Positions 34,766 through 47,500 of a DNA stretch of 64,000 bases are shown piece by piece. Both the position numbers and the translations under genes were made by a program. How positions within the stretch are numbered: position 1 is the stretch's first letter; each line of letters starts with the position of its first letter. Under the pieces are notes generated by a model, which worked only from the letters and a program-made list of their open reading frames with translations, ran no database searches and had not been told where the DNA came from. The DNA comes from Cyanoderma ruficeps (Eukaryota > Chordata > Aves > Passeriformes > Timaliidae): contig VZDJ01004378.1 in NCBI GenBank assembly GCA_008694505.1, forward strand, positions 19,856,239 to 19,920,238, written 5' to 3'.

Positions 34766-35285
34766 GAATCACAGAATCCTAGAATCATTGAATCATAGGA
34801 TATTCTGAGTTGTAAGGGACCCACAAGGATCATTGAATTCCAACTCCTGGCCCTGCACAGGACCATTCCCAAGAATCATACCATATGCTCGAGAGTATTG
34901 TCCAAATCCTTCTTGAACTCAGACAGGCCTGGTGCTGTAACCACTTCCCTGGGGAGCCTTTTCCAGTGCCCAAACACATTCCAGATGAAGAGCCTTCTCT
35001 AATATCCAACCCAAACCTCCCCTGACCCAGCTTCATGCCGTTCCCTCGGATCCTGTCACTGATCACCACAGAGAAGAGATCAGTGCCTGCCCCTCCTCTT
35101 CCCCTGATGAGGAAGTTGCAGAGGAAGCTGCTAAGAGGGCTCCTCCAGACTGAACAAAACAAGTGACTTCAGATATTCCTTGGATAGCTTCCCTTCTAGA
35201 TCCTTCATCATCTTTGTAGACCTCCTTTGGATGCTTTCTAATATCTTGCCTTTATCGTGGTGGCCAAAAGTTGTGAGAGAAAACA
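34766..35285 (-). mobile_element. Avian CR1 LINE 3' end fragment
   Basis: Begins AATCACAGAATCCTAGAATC, the reverse complement of the octamer-type repeats ending CR1. It continues through GTAAGGGACCCACAAGG, CCAACCCAAACCTCCCCTGA, GCTTCATGCCGTTCCCTCGG and CTCCTCCAGACTGAACAA to GTGGTGGCCAAAAGTTGTG. That is about 520 bases of 3' UTR and ORF2 C-terminal region in minus orientation. No intact frame. Confidence 0.93.
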
Positions 35286-35871
35286 CTTGCCAAGAGAAGA
35301 GGGAAAGGATCACCATTAAGACAAGATATAAGCTGAAGAAAACACAGTTGTTTCTGCTGTGAGCCCTAAAATTTGATTTACAAACCTTAAAGGTGCATAA
35401 GCCATTCAGATTTCTCACTGAGTGTCAAGAAAGATATAATTTTATTATGAAACTGAAATGGATAAAATTCCAGAAGCAAGTGAAAAAGAAACACTGAATA
35501 GAAATTTAAATTCTCACTTTTCTTCATACTTATACTGGTTTTAAATGCACCCATGCAACTTCAGAGTTATATGATCATCCTTTTGACTTTGAAATAAAAT
35601 TGTTACCACATTATTCATGGTAGAATTTTCCATATACAGTTCAAGCAACAAATTGAAACCACCTAAGCCCACAAAAAAAAAGAAAAAAGGAGAGAAAAAA
35701 GTTGGGCTGCTCACTCTCAGACTTTAGGAAGTGTTGGTAAGTAATATATGTTGTAGATTGAACCTATGTCAGTATTTTCTTTGCAGTTCTTCAAATTGTA
35801 CATAATGCTGGTCAACAGAGCCACCAGTTCCATATCGCTCTGCGTGGAGGCAGGTTGCATACTGAGCATAC

Positions 35872-36100
35872 AATCTCAGAATCATTTAGCTTGGAAAAGA
35901 CCCTTTTAAGATCCTCAAGTCCAACTGTCAACACAGCACTGCCAAGTCTCACTAGACCACGTCTCAAAGTGCCACATCTTCACATTATTAAATACCTCCA
36001 GAAATGGCCTCTCAACCAGTTTCCTGGGAAGCCTGTTCCAAAGCTTGAGAACATTTTCCACAAAGAAAATCCTAATATTCAATCTAAACCTTTCCTGGAA
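35872..36100 (-). mobile_element. Avian CR1 LINE 3' end fragment (different subfamily)
   Basis: Begins AATCTCAGAATCATTTAGCT and continues with TGGAAAAGACCC, CAAGTCCAACTGTC, CACTGCCAAGTC and TTCCTGGGAAGCCTGTTCC. The diagnostic AATCATTTAG...GGAAAAGACC start marks a different CR1 subfamily from the copies at 30.7 and 34.8 kb. Truncated at about 230 bases. Confidence 0.92.
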
Positions 36101-37813
36101 TACATCAGCAGAACACAAGAATCTAAACTGAAATGCTAATGGTTACTCAGTGCACCAGATAGCAGCTGGGAAAGCTAAATTATAGGGTGAGATATTAGAA
36201 TGGTTAATCTTAAATGGCAAAAACCTTGGTTGCTTCTATAATTCAAAATCTGTCCTTCAAGAAATTAGTCTATCAACCAAATCTTATCCTGAGCCTAAAC
36301 TTGCAGACATTTAGAATGTAGAGGACTCTCCTGAGATAATCTGTCAAGTTTATTTGTCTCTCCAGACAGATTACCAACGTATTTTCTTTGCATTCACACT
36401 CCAAAGGCAATTTAATAGAAATTTGAGAAGTATGAAGTAAAACAGTGGGTACGTAAAGTCTAGGCCTCCCTGTCAAATAAGAGGGTGCAAGTTTTTAATT
36501 GTTATTCGATGAAGAGTTTCTATTGCCCCTTTCTTATAGCCTATACCTAGGCTCAAAAATCAAGAGTTTTGAATGTTTTGTTATCACTGCACCTGCTTCA
36601 TCTGCCCCTCATATGTGGCATTTATCTCAATAGAAAGAGCCCAGGTTTCAAAGGTTTGAAAATTTCCTTGTGAAGATTTCCTAAAATAACATGAACACTA
36701 TGGGCAGAGGGGTGTCTTTTGCTGATGCCCCACTATTCTGTGCAGGCTATACAAAAGCATTCATTAAAACCATCCTCTGGCATAAGCCAGAGGAAGTGCT
36801 TCTTAGAAAAAAAGAAGTTATTAAAAGACCATAAAAGAAAAGAGGTGTGAGCCCACAATTTCCACTCACACCCAAGTCTTGTTATCTCTGCTGGGGACCT
36901 CAGGGGTTAGTACTGCTCCACTTTCAGGGTCCAAATCTGCACACAAAAGCAGTCTCAAACTGAGTAAGTGGGGAGGAAAGGAGGAAAGCTCTTTTGTTTT
37001 AAGAAAATCATGGAAGCACTGAATCAGCAGGCTGCCAATAGTAACTAAAATATCCATTCCAGTGAGATCACAGCTCTTTTCTCACCTCTCTTCTTCCTCT
37101 CTAACCTATTGCTATCTACAGGGACTAACTCAAAGATGTTCCTGTCATTCGTCTCATCAGGGTTAACTAGGATCAGATCATGAGTAAAGATTCCCTTTTA
37201 AAACTTGCTTCTTTCATTTCAATGCTCTGTAATAATTTTTCTAGCCTCTGTTCACAGACTGCCACCTTCCCATCCCTTTGCTGCCTAACACTGAAGAAAC
37301 TCAAATAAATCTCCTTGGTGTCTGTGCTTGCAAAGAAGCAGCCAGTGAGTCCCCACCATTTACACTCATGCCAGAGGTTACTGGCAATCCAGGTGCCAAC
37401 CATACTTAAATTCCTTCCCTAAGGCTGTTTTTGCTTCTTTGTCTACCCTGAATTTTGCAGCATGTAGCTGGTGAGTGTGATCCTTTTGTGCTCTCTCAGT
37501 GTACACCATGAGTGTACAGGAGGACTGGCTTATATCACAGCTGACTGACATTCTGGGTAGGTCACCTCTAGGGTGCTGAGCTGCTTAGGGCTGATGGATC
37601 CAGTACCAGGCTCAACAGACTCTTATTCCTCTCCTTACTTGGAAGAATTTTTTTTTGAATTGCAGGGAAAAAGACAGCTGCCCTTTAGGAAGGGTTGCCT
37701 TATTACTACCCTCTTTCTTTGGGGGCAGTTTGCCCCTGCAGTGATTGCAGCTGCAGCCATGTCACACCAAGCTGATGTCACAGGAGCTTGCTGCTCCCAT
37801 GGGATGCTGCTCT
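36101..37813. other. Intergenic DNA
   Basis: No gene or repeat family recognised. Confidence 0.65.
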
Positions 37814-37934
37814 CATTGTGGTGTGTTACCAGCATTGGCTAGGAGGCTCCTAGCTTTACCCAGGCCAAGAAACCTCATTGTGTGTTACCAATATTGACTA
37901 GGAGGCTCCTAGCTTTACCCAGGCCAAGCGACCT
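37814..37934. repeat. ~60-bp tandem duplication containing a 17-bp palindrome
   Basis: Copy 1 (37814-37875, 62 bp) and copy 2 (37876-37934, 59 bp) differ by a 3-base indel (GTG) and a few substitutions. Each contains CTAGGAGGCTCCTAG; copy 1 extends this to the palindrome GCTAGGAGGCTCCTAGC with a central G. Confidence 0.93.
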
Positions 37935-38337
37935 CAGTGCTGCGGATGCTGGCTGAAGGTGACAATCACAAATTCATCCAGTTCTTAGTTGCAGAAGTAG
38001 TGGATGGATCCTGTAACCTCTGTATAACGTGGGCCCCCTAAAAGTCAAGATCTTACTGCTTCCCCTGCAGTGGAAGGGAAAACGGATGCGATAAGGATAT
38101 TCATGGTGGTTAAGATTCTGGAGTGCAGGCCATCCTAAGCCCACATAGCTAAGGCTTGTCTGTAGTGAACTCCTGGCTTGAGCTATGTTAAATAATTCCA
38201 CTGTTCTTGAGTCACCTCGTAAGGGTTTCTATCTGAGTCCCAGATCTCAGATCTACAGAATTTCTCACCCAAGCACAGAAGATTTTCACTGAAGCACCTG
38301 AGTGGGGGCTTGCTGGTGTAGCGCCTTCCTACAGTGC

Positions 38338-38355
38338 ATCAATAGATGGCAGCAG
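38338..38355 (+). promoter_or_regulatory. CTCF-like motif
   Basis: ATCAATAGATGGCAGCAGG resembles the CTCF core (CCASYAGRKGGCRS), 12 of 14 positions by eye. Confidence 0.3.
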
Positions 38356-39280
38356 GCAGTTCCTCCAGGAGCAGCCAGCGAAGCAGCGGCACCAGCAGTC
38401 AGTGATGATCTTCCCTTGCAATGGTTTGAGATTTAAATCTGCCTGCAGACACTTTTTAGGATGCTGTCCCTGTGAAAAACAAAATGTGTTGGCTCTCAGG
38501 TAGGGTGTATGTTACTGTAGTATGAAAGCAGTAAATAAGTATTGGCCTCTAACTCTACAGTATTGTAAGAAGATTAAATATTTGGAACCAAAGAGATTTT
38601 GTGCTACATTCAGCTGCAGTCTTGGGTGTTCACAAATCCCACTTCTTTCACTCCTTCTTGAGTCAGATAACTTCACAAAACTCTGGAGAGGGGATATACT
38701 ATTCTAAGAAGAGAAAATCACAGGTAGATTCCATGTATTTGAGAAGATAGAGAAAAAAAAAATGCCTTAAAGTAGAGTAGTGTGCTTCATGGGCTTACAT
38801 GCTCCCTTTCATTCTGAGCATTTCAATTGTGAGTTTTACACAGAAGTTGGTTGTTAAACTGTGTCAGTCTGTTTCAAGCTATGAGTAATAGCTGCATGTT
38901 GTGTTTAAAAAAGCTCAAATTCCACGTGGAGGAGTATAGACCTAGATCAAGTGTTTGGCCGAATCAGTTCCCTATTCACCAAAAAAAAAAAAAAAGGGGG
39001 AGAACTTTTGGAATGTCCAACACTCCTAAGTGACATAGCAGAGTTGATACTGCTCACTGACTGGGAGCAGCAGTAGCTGGACTTTTACTATGGGTCCAAG
39101 CCAGAGCTGGCATAAAGCTCTTCTGCATGATGGAGCCCTTGTGCTTCAAGGCATTATGCCCGTAGTTTGAAGGTATAGCTTTGTTGAGTTCTTCTTAATG
39201 AATAGTTGCATTACACTTCAGAATGGTTGTGTTGAAAATTACCTGTAGTGATCAGAGTGATGGAAGAGAGTTTTAATGTT

Positions 39281-39291
39281 CCATCTAGTGG
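39281..39291 (-). promoter_or_regulatory. CTCF-like core motif
   Basis: CCACTAGATGG on the minus strand matches the 11-base CTCF core, but the following bases (AAC) depart from the usual GCRS end. It faces the motif at 38338 in convergent orientation. Confidence 0.25.
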
Positions 39292-42200
39292 ATGGAATTG
39301 ACCCCCTCTTGTGTTTTCACCCTTATGTGAGACTAAAAGGCTTTGTAAGCTATCAAGCTGATGGTTAATGACCAAGCTTTTGCCTTGCAAACAGACCCTT
39401 TATCAAGAGGACGTGATGTCTCTATGAACTGGCTCCAGAGTCACAAGCACCAATTTATCATGGTCATTTACTGTGAAAACAGCAAATTTCAGTCTGCAGT
39501 GCAATAAAATGTTTTGCTACCCAGATTTGTGCAATCTCCAGAGGGGTAAAAAAAGAAATTTCAAGTCAAGTTTTCATGTGAAATGATGTAAACATAAAAT
39601 TCAAATAAAGTCAAGGTGAGCTGTATAGCAACTTTCTGATCTCAACCTTCAAAAAAGACCTTAAGATGATGTTTTTAATACAAGCACTTAGGTTTCTGAG
39701 GCAGGAAACTCTTCAGCTGAAGGAATGCATTTGAAACCCATGGGACCCCCCTGCATGGAGGATTTTATTCCTTTTGGGGGTATGTATGTTCTCTTACATC
39801 TCTGCCTTCACAGCATAAGGCATTTTTATTTTGACATGTTAGCTGTATTACATGGTCTGGGGGAAGGAGTACAGTTCCTTGTTTATGTTTCAAGGCTACT
39901 GTGAGCCTAGAGGATTTTCAGGCTTGGTCTCACGTTGAATATTTGTGCATGTAACTGTAAAATTTAGAGAGGAAAAGAGAGTGAACAGAGACAAAATGTA
40001 TTAAACTGATTACAAAAACCTAGAAATCTGTGTGTTTATTTAAGAACTCCAGGAAGTCATTAAGGAAAGACTGCAACCTTTCTAATATCCTCTTAAAAAC
40101 TATAATCTGAACAGCCATATTTTTGATTTGATGTTGCTTTTTTTATTATTTTCTATACTGATAAAATCAGGATGAAATCCAGTGTATCTAAAGCTATTGA
40201 ACATGAACAGGCTGCCTTGTCATTTCTTTCCTGTAGGACATTTTCAGAAGCACAGTAATTGAGGCAGAATTGCTCTGTATGCCTGTAGTCCAAGTCTTGA
40301 TATGTGAATACAGTCAGTGTAAGCATTAACATATTATTCTAAATTTTTTCCATTTGAAACAAGACCTAAATAGCAGAACAAACCCAGCTGCAGATACCAG
40401 CCTTCAATATCTTTTCATTTTACATTTCACAAATATGGTAGAGCTGCTGTGTTTGTAGTTTTCCATGCAGCTGAAAAAGTCAGCACTGAGTTACTCACCA
40501 GCCTTTGGAAATCTTTTGTATGTGCTGGCTTCTGTGAGCTTTAGAGCACCAGAATTCACACTCCAGGGGACTAAATCACTTCCTTCCTCTGTCCTGATAT
40601 ATATCAGGATGCATGTGTCTTCTTGGTGCCTGGGCGATAAGCTATCAGCTTTACATCTTCTGCTGATTGTTCTGGAATGCCTTCACAAGTAAGTTGAGGA
40701 AACTAAAAAGATGTGTAAACATGGAGTGAGAAATGCCTGTGACAAATAACATCACCAAAATCCTCTTACACAAACAAGTGCTCTTCAGCTACATCACACT
40801 TGAAACCTACTGTTTATTCTGCCTGTGGCAGCAACAGTCAGGATCCTTCATCCAGCTATTGGGACAGAAAGCCTTCACCAGGGCTTTTGGTTAAAGGAAA
40901 GTTGCACTGGAAAAGATCTGAGGCAATTCTGGCAGTGCAATTTGATGCTGCAGGTGACTTGATTTAGTAGCTAATTGTCCCTGAAAGTGGCGTTCCCGTG
41001 GCTCTTCCTGCACTCACATCACTTTCCTGGGGCTGTGCTCCCCTGTCTGCCCAGAGACTGCCTGCTGAATCAAGAGCTACTGCCAAGCTCAAAGTGTAAG
41101 GAAGAAGGGGAAAGTGGGATCAAGCCTCTTAGAAAACATGTAGCTCTCATCTTTGCTTAGCTGTACTATTGACAGCATTCTCAGAGCCTGTAAGAACACA
41201 CTGACCCTTGTAGATCCAGCAGTTTGCATGGCAAGAGCTTCTGGACATTGCTGAATACAGGAAGGATAGATTTTGCCCTGTGATTCCAGCCTTCCATTGG
41301 TGACATTTCCATCATTATGTGGAGCTCACGAAATCTGGTCCTCTGTGTGGACACAGTAACTGAAGCTTGTGTGTTCAGTAATGCTGGTTTCCACAAGAGG
41401 TTCCCACCAGTCCAGCTAGCAGTGATGCTTTACATATTGTGCATGAGCAGGAAGCAAGAAGAACAGCGTGGAAATTACTGTAGTTTGTTCTGATCTTTAT
41501 TGAGTCAGTGCTGGCCACTAAATAATTAGCTAATTTACTGAAGTAAGGTGCATTTATTGTAATGCCAGCTCAATATGCATGTCCCACCCACCAGAGGGAT
41601 TAAATCCAGCCTCAGTGCAGGGCAGCAGCTCTCCACTCAGCAGTGAAGGGCAGGGCTCGGCAGGAACACCCCAGTCTTTGAAGCAGTCCTGAAAGTCATG
41701 GTGGGGTCATGAGACCATGGCTTTGCAGCCCTCAAGGGATGGATCTGCAGGACTGGTGGAGTGTTGGTTGGTGTGCTGGAGTGCACAGGGGTCAGCATCA
41801 ATGGCCTGGATGACACCTGGCATTACATCCAGTGCTCTGCAGTAATCTAGACGTGTGGGTTGTTAGTCTTTTTGTGGAGATTTTTTTTTTTTTCCTTTGT
41901 CACCCCTGTCTTGGGTATGCCGAGGTATCTTGAATGATGTTATAGTAAGATAACGTCTCCCTTGGACAGCTGTGACTGTGCTGTGACTGACCTGGCTGAG
42001 AAATTTAGCTCCAGGAAAAGGCATACAGCTAAGAATTGCTGTTATTGCAGTTTTAGAGGTTAGTCAGCTTTGCAGTCCATTTTTTTCCTATCATTTCCTC
42101 CTGGCTAGATATAACAGCTCCCTTCTCAGCATGGTGACTTCTCAGCCTTGTCCTGCTGGATGTCTGACTCTCCCCATGCAAGATGAAAAGGCCCATGTAC

Positions 42201-44493
42201 CTCCATTGCAGCAGTGATTTTCACTGTGGGAACTGAGATTCTTAGAGTTTGACTCACCCACAAGTTTCTTCTCTCTTAGCTGTCTCAGGATCCATGGCAC
42301 AGTATCCTCCATAAATTTGCATCCATCACTTTGTCAGGTATCTTAGAGTTGGAAGCCAGTAGACAGGATCCTGTGGCATACCTGAGAAATATGTCAATGC
42401 AACCCAAAAGGGCCCTAAATCTGACCTTGGACATGGATGCTTCAGCAGACAGGTGAAGCGGCAGCCAGAGGAGGAAGAAATCTGGCCAGAGAGACCTTCC
42501 CTGGGTCACAGAGATGAGGGAGCAGCCAAGAGGGAGCTCTGTCACAGTGCACACTGGCACTGCTGCCTGCAGAGGATGTCAAGCTCCTGATACAACCTCC
42601 TGATATTGGTGTTGCAGGAATTCAAAGCCTAGTTAGGTATTTCTATATCTCCTCAGGCAGATACCTGAGTTGTTTGGAGAACAGAAATATCCCACTCTGT
42701 GTGTGTGTGCTGTTTCTCCAGGTGGAAATGGATTCAGTCTCACTGAGAGATCTCAAAATAGCATATGGAAATGTGTTCTTGCTTTCATGTTCATTTTGTT
42801 TTGCCTTACACGTGTTAAACTTCCCATTTTCCACAAAAAGGAACAGCCATTACCTTTTTTCAGAAAACAACTTTTTTTTTTTTTTTTTGCCTGAGCCAGC
42901 TGAACACCTTGTTCTCCTGATCAGTTTAGAAAAACCTGTTCACCTTAGCCTTTAGATAAGTGAATCATATTCAATGAGGTCACTTTTTCCCAACTAAACA
43001 AATGAATTTTCTTCCAGAGTAATACAATCTTCTGTTACACAGAGATTAAATTACTGGGTTTTAAAAACCAAAAGTCTCAACCTTTTATAATATCAAAAGT
43101 TTGCAATTTTTTGTTCAACAGTGTGACTATTAGAGTGGTTTACTAAAGCAAAACAAGAAATTATTCTTCTTGAAAATCTTCAGGAAACATTTGAAGTGTT
43201 CCAGCACTCACTTTAATAAAGATTGGTGCTAGAGTGTTTTTTTCTCTACTGTCCCTAAACCAATCTATACTGCCATTACTACTATAGCTACAAATGGCTT
43301 ATGACTTCAAAAAGTCAGTTAGGACACTGGCTTTGAATCTGTCTTCTATCTAACTCCTGTCTGCGGCTGATGTGTTGCCAAGGGAGCTGCATTGTTTCCT
43401 AGTGCAGCAAATGAATAAAGTTAAATTTACATCTCGCTATGTGCTAGAGAAATAGAGATGTAGTTATGTATGCATTACCTTGAATATAAATCACATAGAG
43501 ATCCCCACCTCCTCTGTCTGCTACAAGGCATGCATGAAAATGTCCCCCTAGAATAGAAATAGAACCATAAAACACCATGTCTGTAGCTAGAGATGAGTCA
43601 GATGCAGATTTTAGAAGTGGATCCAGATTTCAAATGCCACCTTAATCTGTGCGTGCGATCAAAGGTTTTGATTCTGACCCAACTCTAAATCACCATAACA
43701 GCCTGGATAAGATCCTGAATCCATAAATCTCTACCATTTTATACATCCATTTAACCATATGGAGTTCCTTTCTCAAACTGGAGCCATATGAAACTGGGGG
43801 ATGCCTCGCTGGCCATGGCAAGATGTAGGTATGACTGCCGAGTCAGATGCAAAGCTCTCTCATGGCCTCAGGTACACAATTTACTCCTGGCTGGAATTTC
43901 ACAAATGATGGGGCCCAAAGGGGCAGCAGTGGGGCTGTCACAGTCAGGCACTTGGGGAAGGCATTGCCATGCCATGGCACCTCGGGCACGGGGACACAGG
44001 ATTCAGCCCTCAAGCTGGAGATGCCCCACAGTGAGAGGCTTCCTGCAACCTCCTAGCAGGCTCTGCAGCATGCTTGGGGCTGATCCCAGCTACAACCTGC
44101 ACAGGAGGAAGAAGGGGAATAGCTGGGCTCAATTCTTTTTTAACACAGCTTCTTGTCCTCGTTCCACATTAAAGCTGCCTTCATACTCTTGAACAATCCA
44201 CTGTCTTGATAATCCTTCTGTCAATGGGATAAATGCTTCTTCCACTTCGCAGAGTTGGTATATGAGGGGTAAAATCCTGTTTAAATTTTGGGTCACTGAG
44301 ATGTGGAAGTTATAAAGGCACAGACTGGCCATCAGTGGGGAGATAGGAAAGATATTTTGTGGATTCACTGTGTGAGCTTTAATGATAATATTATGTGTTT
44401 TGGTGTTTTTTCCTAAGTATAATTTAGCTTTGAATTAAATCTCTTTATTAAAATAGTTAGTTTGGTTTTCCAACTTTCATTTGGGATAAAATG

Positions 44494-44523
44494 TTTTGTC
44501 CCATTTGCTTTTGTCCCATTTTC
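44494..44523. repeat. 15-bp tandem duplication
   Basis: TTTTGTCCCATTTGC (44494-44508) then TTTTGTCCCATTTTC (44509-44523), one difference. Confidence 0.9.
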
Positions 44524-47500
44524 AGGACTACAGGCAAAACAAGAAACAGCATTAAGCACACTTCTCTTAAATGATGCTTGCTTTCTCTTCTACTATATTT
44601 AAAATTGCCTTTTTGGCTGGTGCTGAAGGTGAATCAAAGTACCAGTTAACCTTCAGGTCAGACACAGGTACCAGACTTGAGTTTAGGCAAGCCACCCAGC
44701 TCAGTGTGACCTGTTATGTTCCATCTCCATATGCTACATTCTTGGGAAGCACCACGTATATATTTTGCTAATCAGAGCAAATTAATTAATTTATGATCTA
44801 TTAAAAGCATGAGTGCTTATACCTCCCTCAGCAAAAAAAGGACCTTATGTACCACTATGTAACGTGACATGAAGCTTGACTGAAAATTATCCATCTCAGT
44901 CATAATTAAACATGACTTAGCTCAAATTTAGTGTGGATCTTGAAGTCAGCAAGTGATTTTTGTTATTAGGACAATGGAGAGGATGAGGCAGGGTGGCAGG
45001 TGATAAATTCGTTCCTTAGGAACTGTTCAGCCCCTCTGCACACTGTTCTCTTTAGAGAGGGAATTACTAAAGCTAGAAAGTGGGCAGAAACATTCCTTGT
45101 CTACATTTAGGTGAAAGTCTGCATTAGTGTGTTCAAGGTTAACACACAAGGTGAAAGAAAGCTTCACTTTCAGCATACAGTAACAACTCCAACTCTGAAT
45201 GGGAATGTCATTTCAAAAGTACATGTTTTAAAGCACAACTGTTCCACTTCAACCTTTTAAAGCTGTTTCTTGTTTTCTGAAGAGAAAAAGAAGCTAAAGG
45301 GTTGGAGCAGAGGACATTTAGGATGAGAATTAGAACACAAATTTGAAAGTTCAGAAAACTTTCAGATGCTTTAAAAAAATCAAATTAAAAAGAACCCTCT
45401 AAAATGTTTCTGAGGCATTAATTTTGGTTTCTGGAGGCTTCCAGTTTGACAGAGACACTATTTCATTGCCTCAATACTGTGCAGAGAAAATCTAAGCTCA
45501 TGAGCACTGCGTGGAGATGCCATATGGGAAATTTTGTAAGCCTCTGGCAAATATCTGTATCAAACATGCACTTGTGTATTACCTTCTGCATACAAAGCAC
45601 AAAATGGCAATGAACGGAACCCCCCAGCACCAGCGGGCGGCAACAAATTACCTTCTCCACTTACAGATGGCAAAATGGGACCCACCTGTGTTCCTTGTAG
45701 CCTCATCTCTGAGAACAGAGTGAAAAATATTGCTACTCTAAGAAGCCAGTGCTTTTTGTCTGTAGTTAACAAGAGAAGGCTTGGTGCGAAGGGTGATGAA
45801 CTCAGCACCTGCCTGGGAAGAACATGATCTAGATCAGGCTCTTAGGCCACCCTTCTGCTTAGGACAGCGACCCCACAACTGGTAAAAATGTATTCCCTGC
45901 AAAGACACAGATGCAGGTATCATATTTATTTGGTAACTGAAGGCTGTGTACATTTAAATGCTTCTGTGGGAAACACAAATATGAATCAGGTTGTGTGATG
46001 GCATTGCAGCATCCTTCAGTGCATGGGTGGTGCCCTCCTTTCAACACCCTTTACTGTCACATGAAATTTCCACATTATTAAGCTTTATCTTGGTGGACCA
46101 CAGACCTGTCATGGCTCAGAGTGAGGAATCTGGTCTTCAAGAAGCAGTGAGCCAGACAATACCCTTTACGGCATTCACCCAGGGAAGGCACATGCTGCAA
46201 AGCAGAAATGTAAATCATTTCTTCCCAGGCAGACTGTGAAGCAGGGTGACTGTTATCAGGTCTATTCGTAAGGAAAATGAAAAATGGGTGCATCATTCTT
46301 TCTCTTTTCACATGTATCTTTCGCATTCAGAAGTCTCCCTGAGCCTGAAATATTGAAGCACCTTTATTGAGCATTAAGCTATATTGTACACATCATTAAT
46401 TCAGCTTCATAATGCCATTAACAAACAAGCAATTATGACCATCTAAACTGAGCGTCATAGTAGGTAAATACGTGGAAGCAGCCTTCATTCAGCCCACAGA
46501 GTTATTCTGTTCAAAACTATCCTATATTCTGATTATTCGGGTGCTATGTAGAGTCCTATGGATTCCTCCTCATGAACAGCAATTTTTAAGTGCTAAATTT
46601 TTCCTATCCATTTTTACATAGAGGTAGGTGCAATACTGCAACTATTCCTTGAACAGTCTCTCATCAGTAACCTCAGCCTCCCTCTCAGACGCCGCTAATA
46701 AATGCTGAATTTAGCAGCTGTGTGCCCAAGCAAGGAAATCTAACTGCAGGGTTGTTTATTGCCTGAAGCATCCACTGATAACAATAAAAGGGATACAGTC
46801 TTTATGAAGACCCTACATGCAAGCTAGATTATGCATCCATTGCTTAATTTAGCTCCCTTATGCTGAGGCATTATGATACATTTGTTAATTACATGATCAC
46901 ATACGGTGTTTTCCACATTCAACTCCTGCTTCAGTTGTTGCATAGGATGCTCTGTGATGGGCAGCTGTTCAGTAGTCCTCTTTTTCCAGCTCTTCCATGC
47001 AGGGGTCCTGTGTCACTCTGACTAAGCACCGAGCGGCGTGAAATGGAGGTAATCAGTTTTTCCTCGTGTGTTCCTCTGAAGCATGGATTGCTGGGAAATT
47101 GGACCTCTTCACAAATATCAGCACAGTTATCTTCAGAGCTCCCCTGTGATAATACAGAGAAGGGATTATCCCATTTCAAAGGCATGGCTGAAGCTCATGC
47201 AATTCTTGTATCTACTGCAATATTTACCTGAATTTGACCCCCCAACATTGCCTGAAGTTATTCAGGATCACTTCAACAATCCCAGTCTGAGAGGTAAAAA
47301 ATGGACATTTGCTTTACAAGGGGAGTGTGTGAAGCCTCCTTCAGAAAATCTTTGAAATGCAGCAAGCTCTTAACACCCTTCCCTGGATGGGCTCCAGACT
47401 GTAACTCATAGCTTCCACTGACTCAACATAGATCCTCTTCCCAAGGAAGAAAGCTGAAGCAGGGATGGAGGGTTTTGAGTGGTTTTGTGAAACATCCCAG

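Larger units (their letters stand above)
37935..44493. other. Intergenic DNA
   Basis: Non-coding. Holds two CTCF-like motifs (38338-38352 plus; 39281-39291 minus), a T run (42872-42888) and a short A/G tract near 38981-39000. The 43.8-44.1 kb part is less AT-rich with a 134-codon frame of no recognisable family. No repeat family recognised. Confidence 0.6.

Noticed and set aside
34830..35162. 110-codon minus-strand frame in the CR1 at 34.8 kb
   Set aside because: Reads CR1 ORF2 C-terminal and 3' UTR sequence of a 5'-truncated copy, not a gene.
42872..42888. Poly-T/poly-A runs (also 57728-57743 and 61782-61797) as tails of processed pseudogenes
   Set aside because: No adjoining intronless gene similarity or target-site duplication was recognisable.
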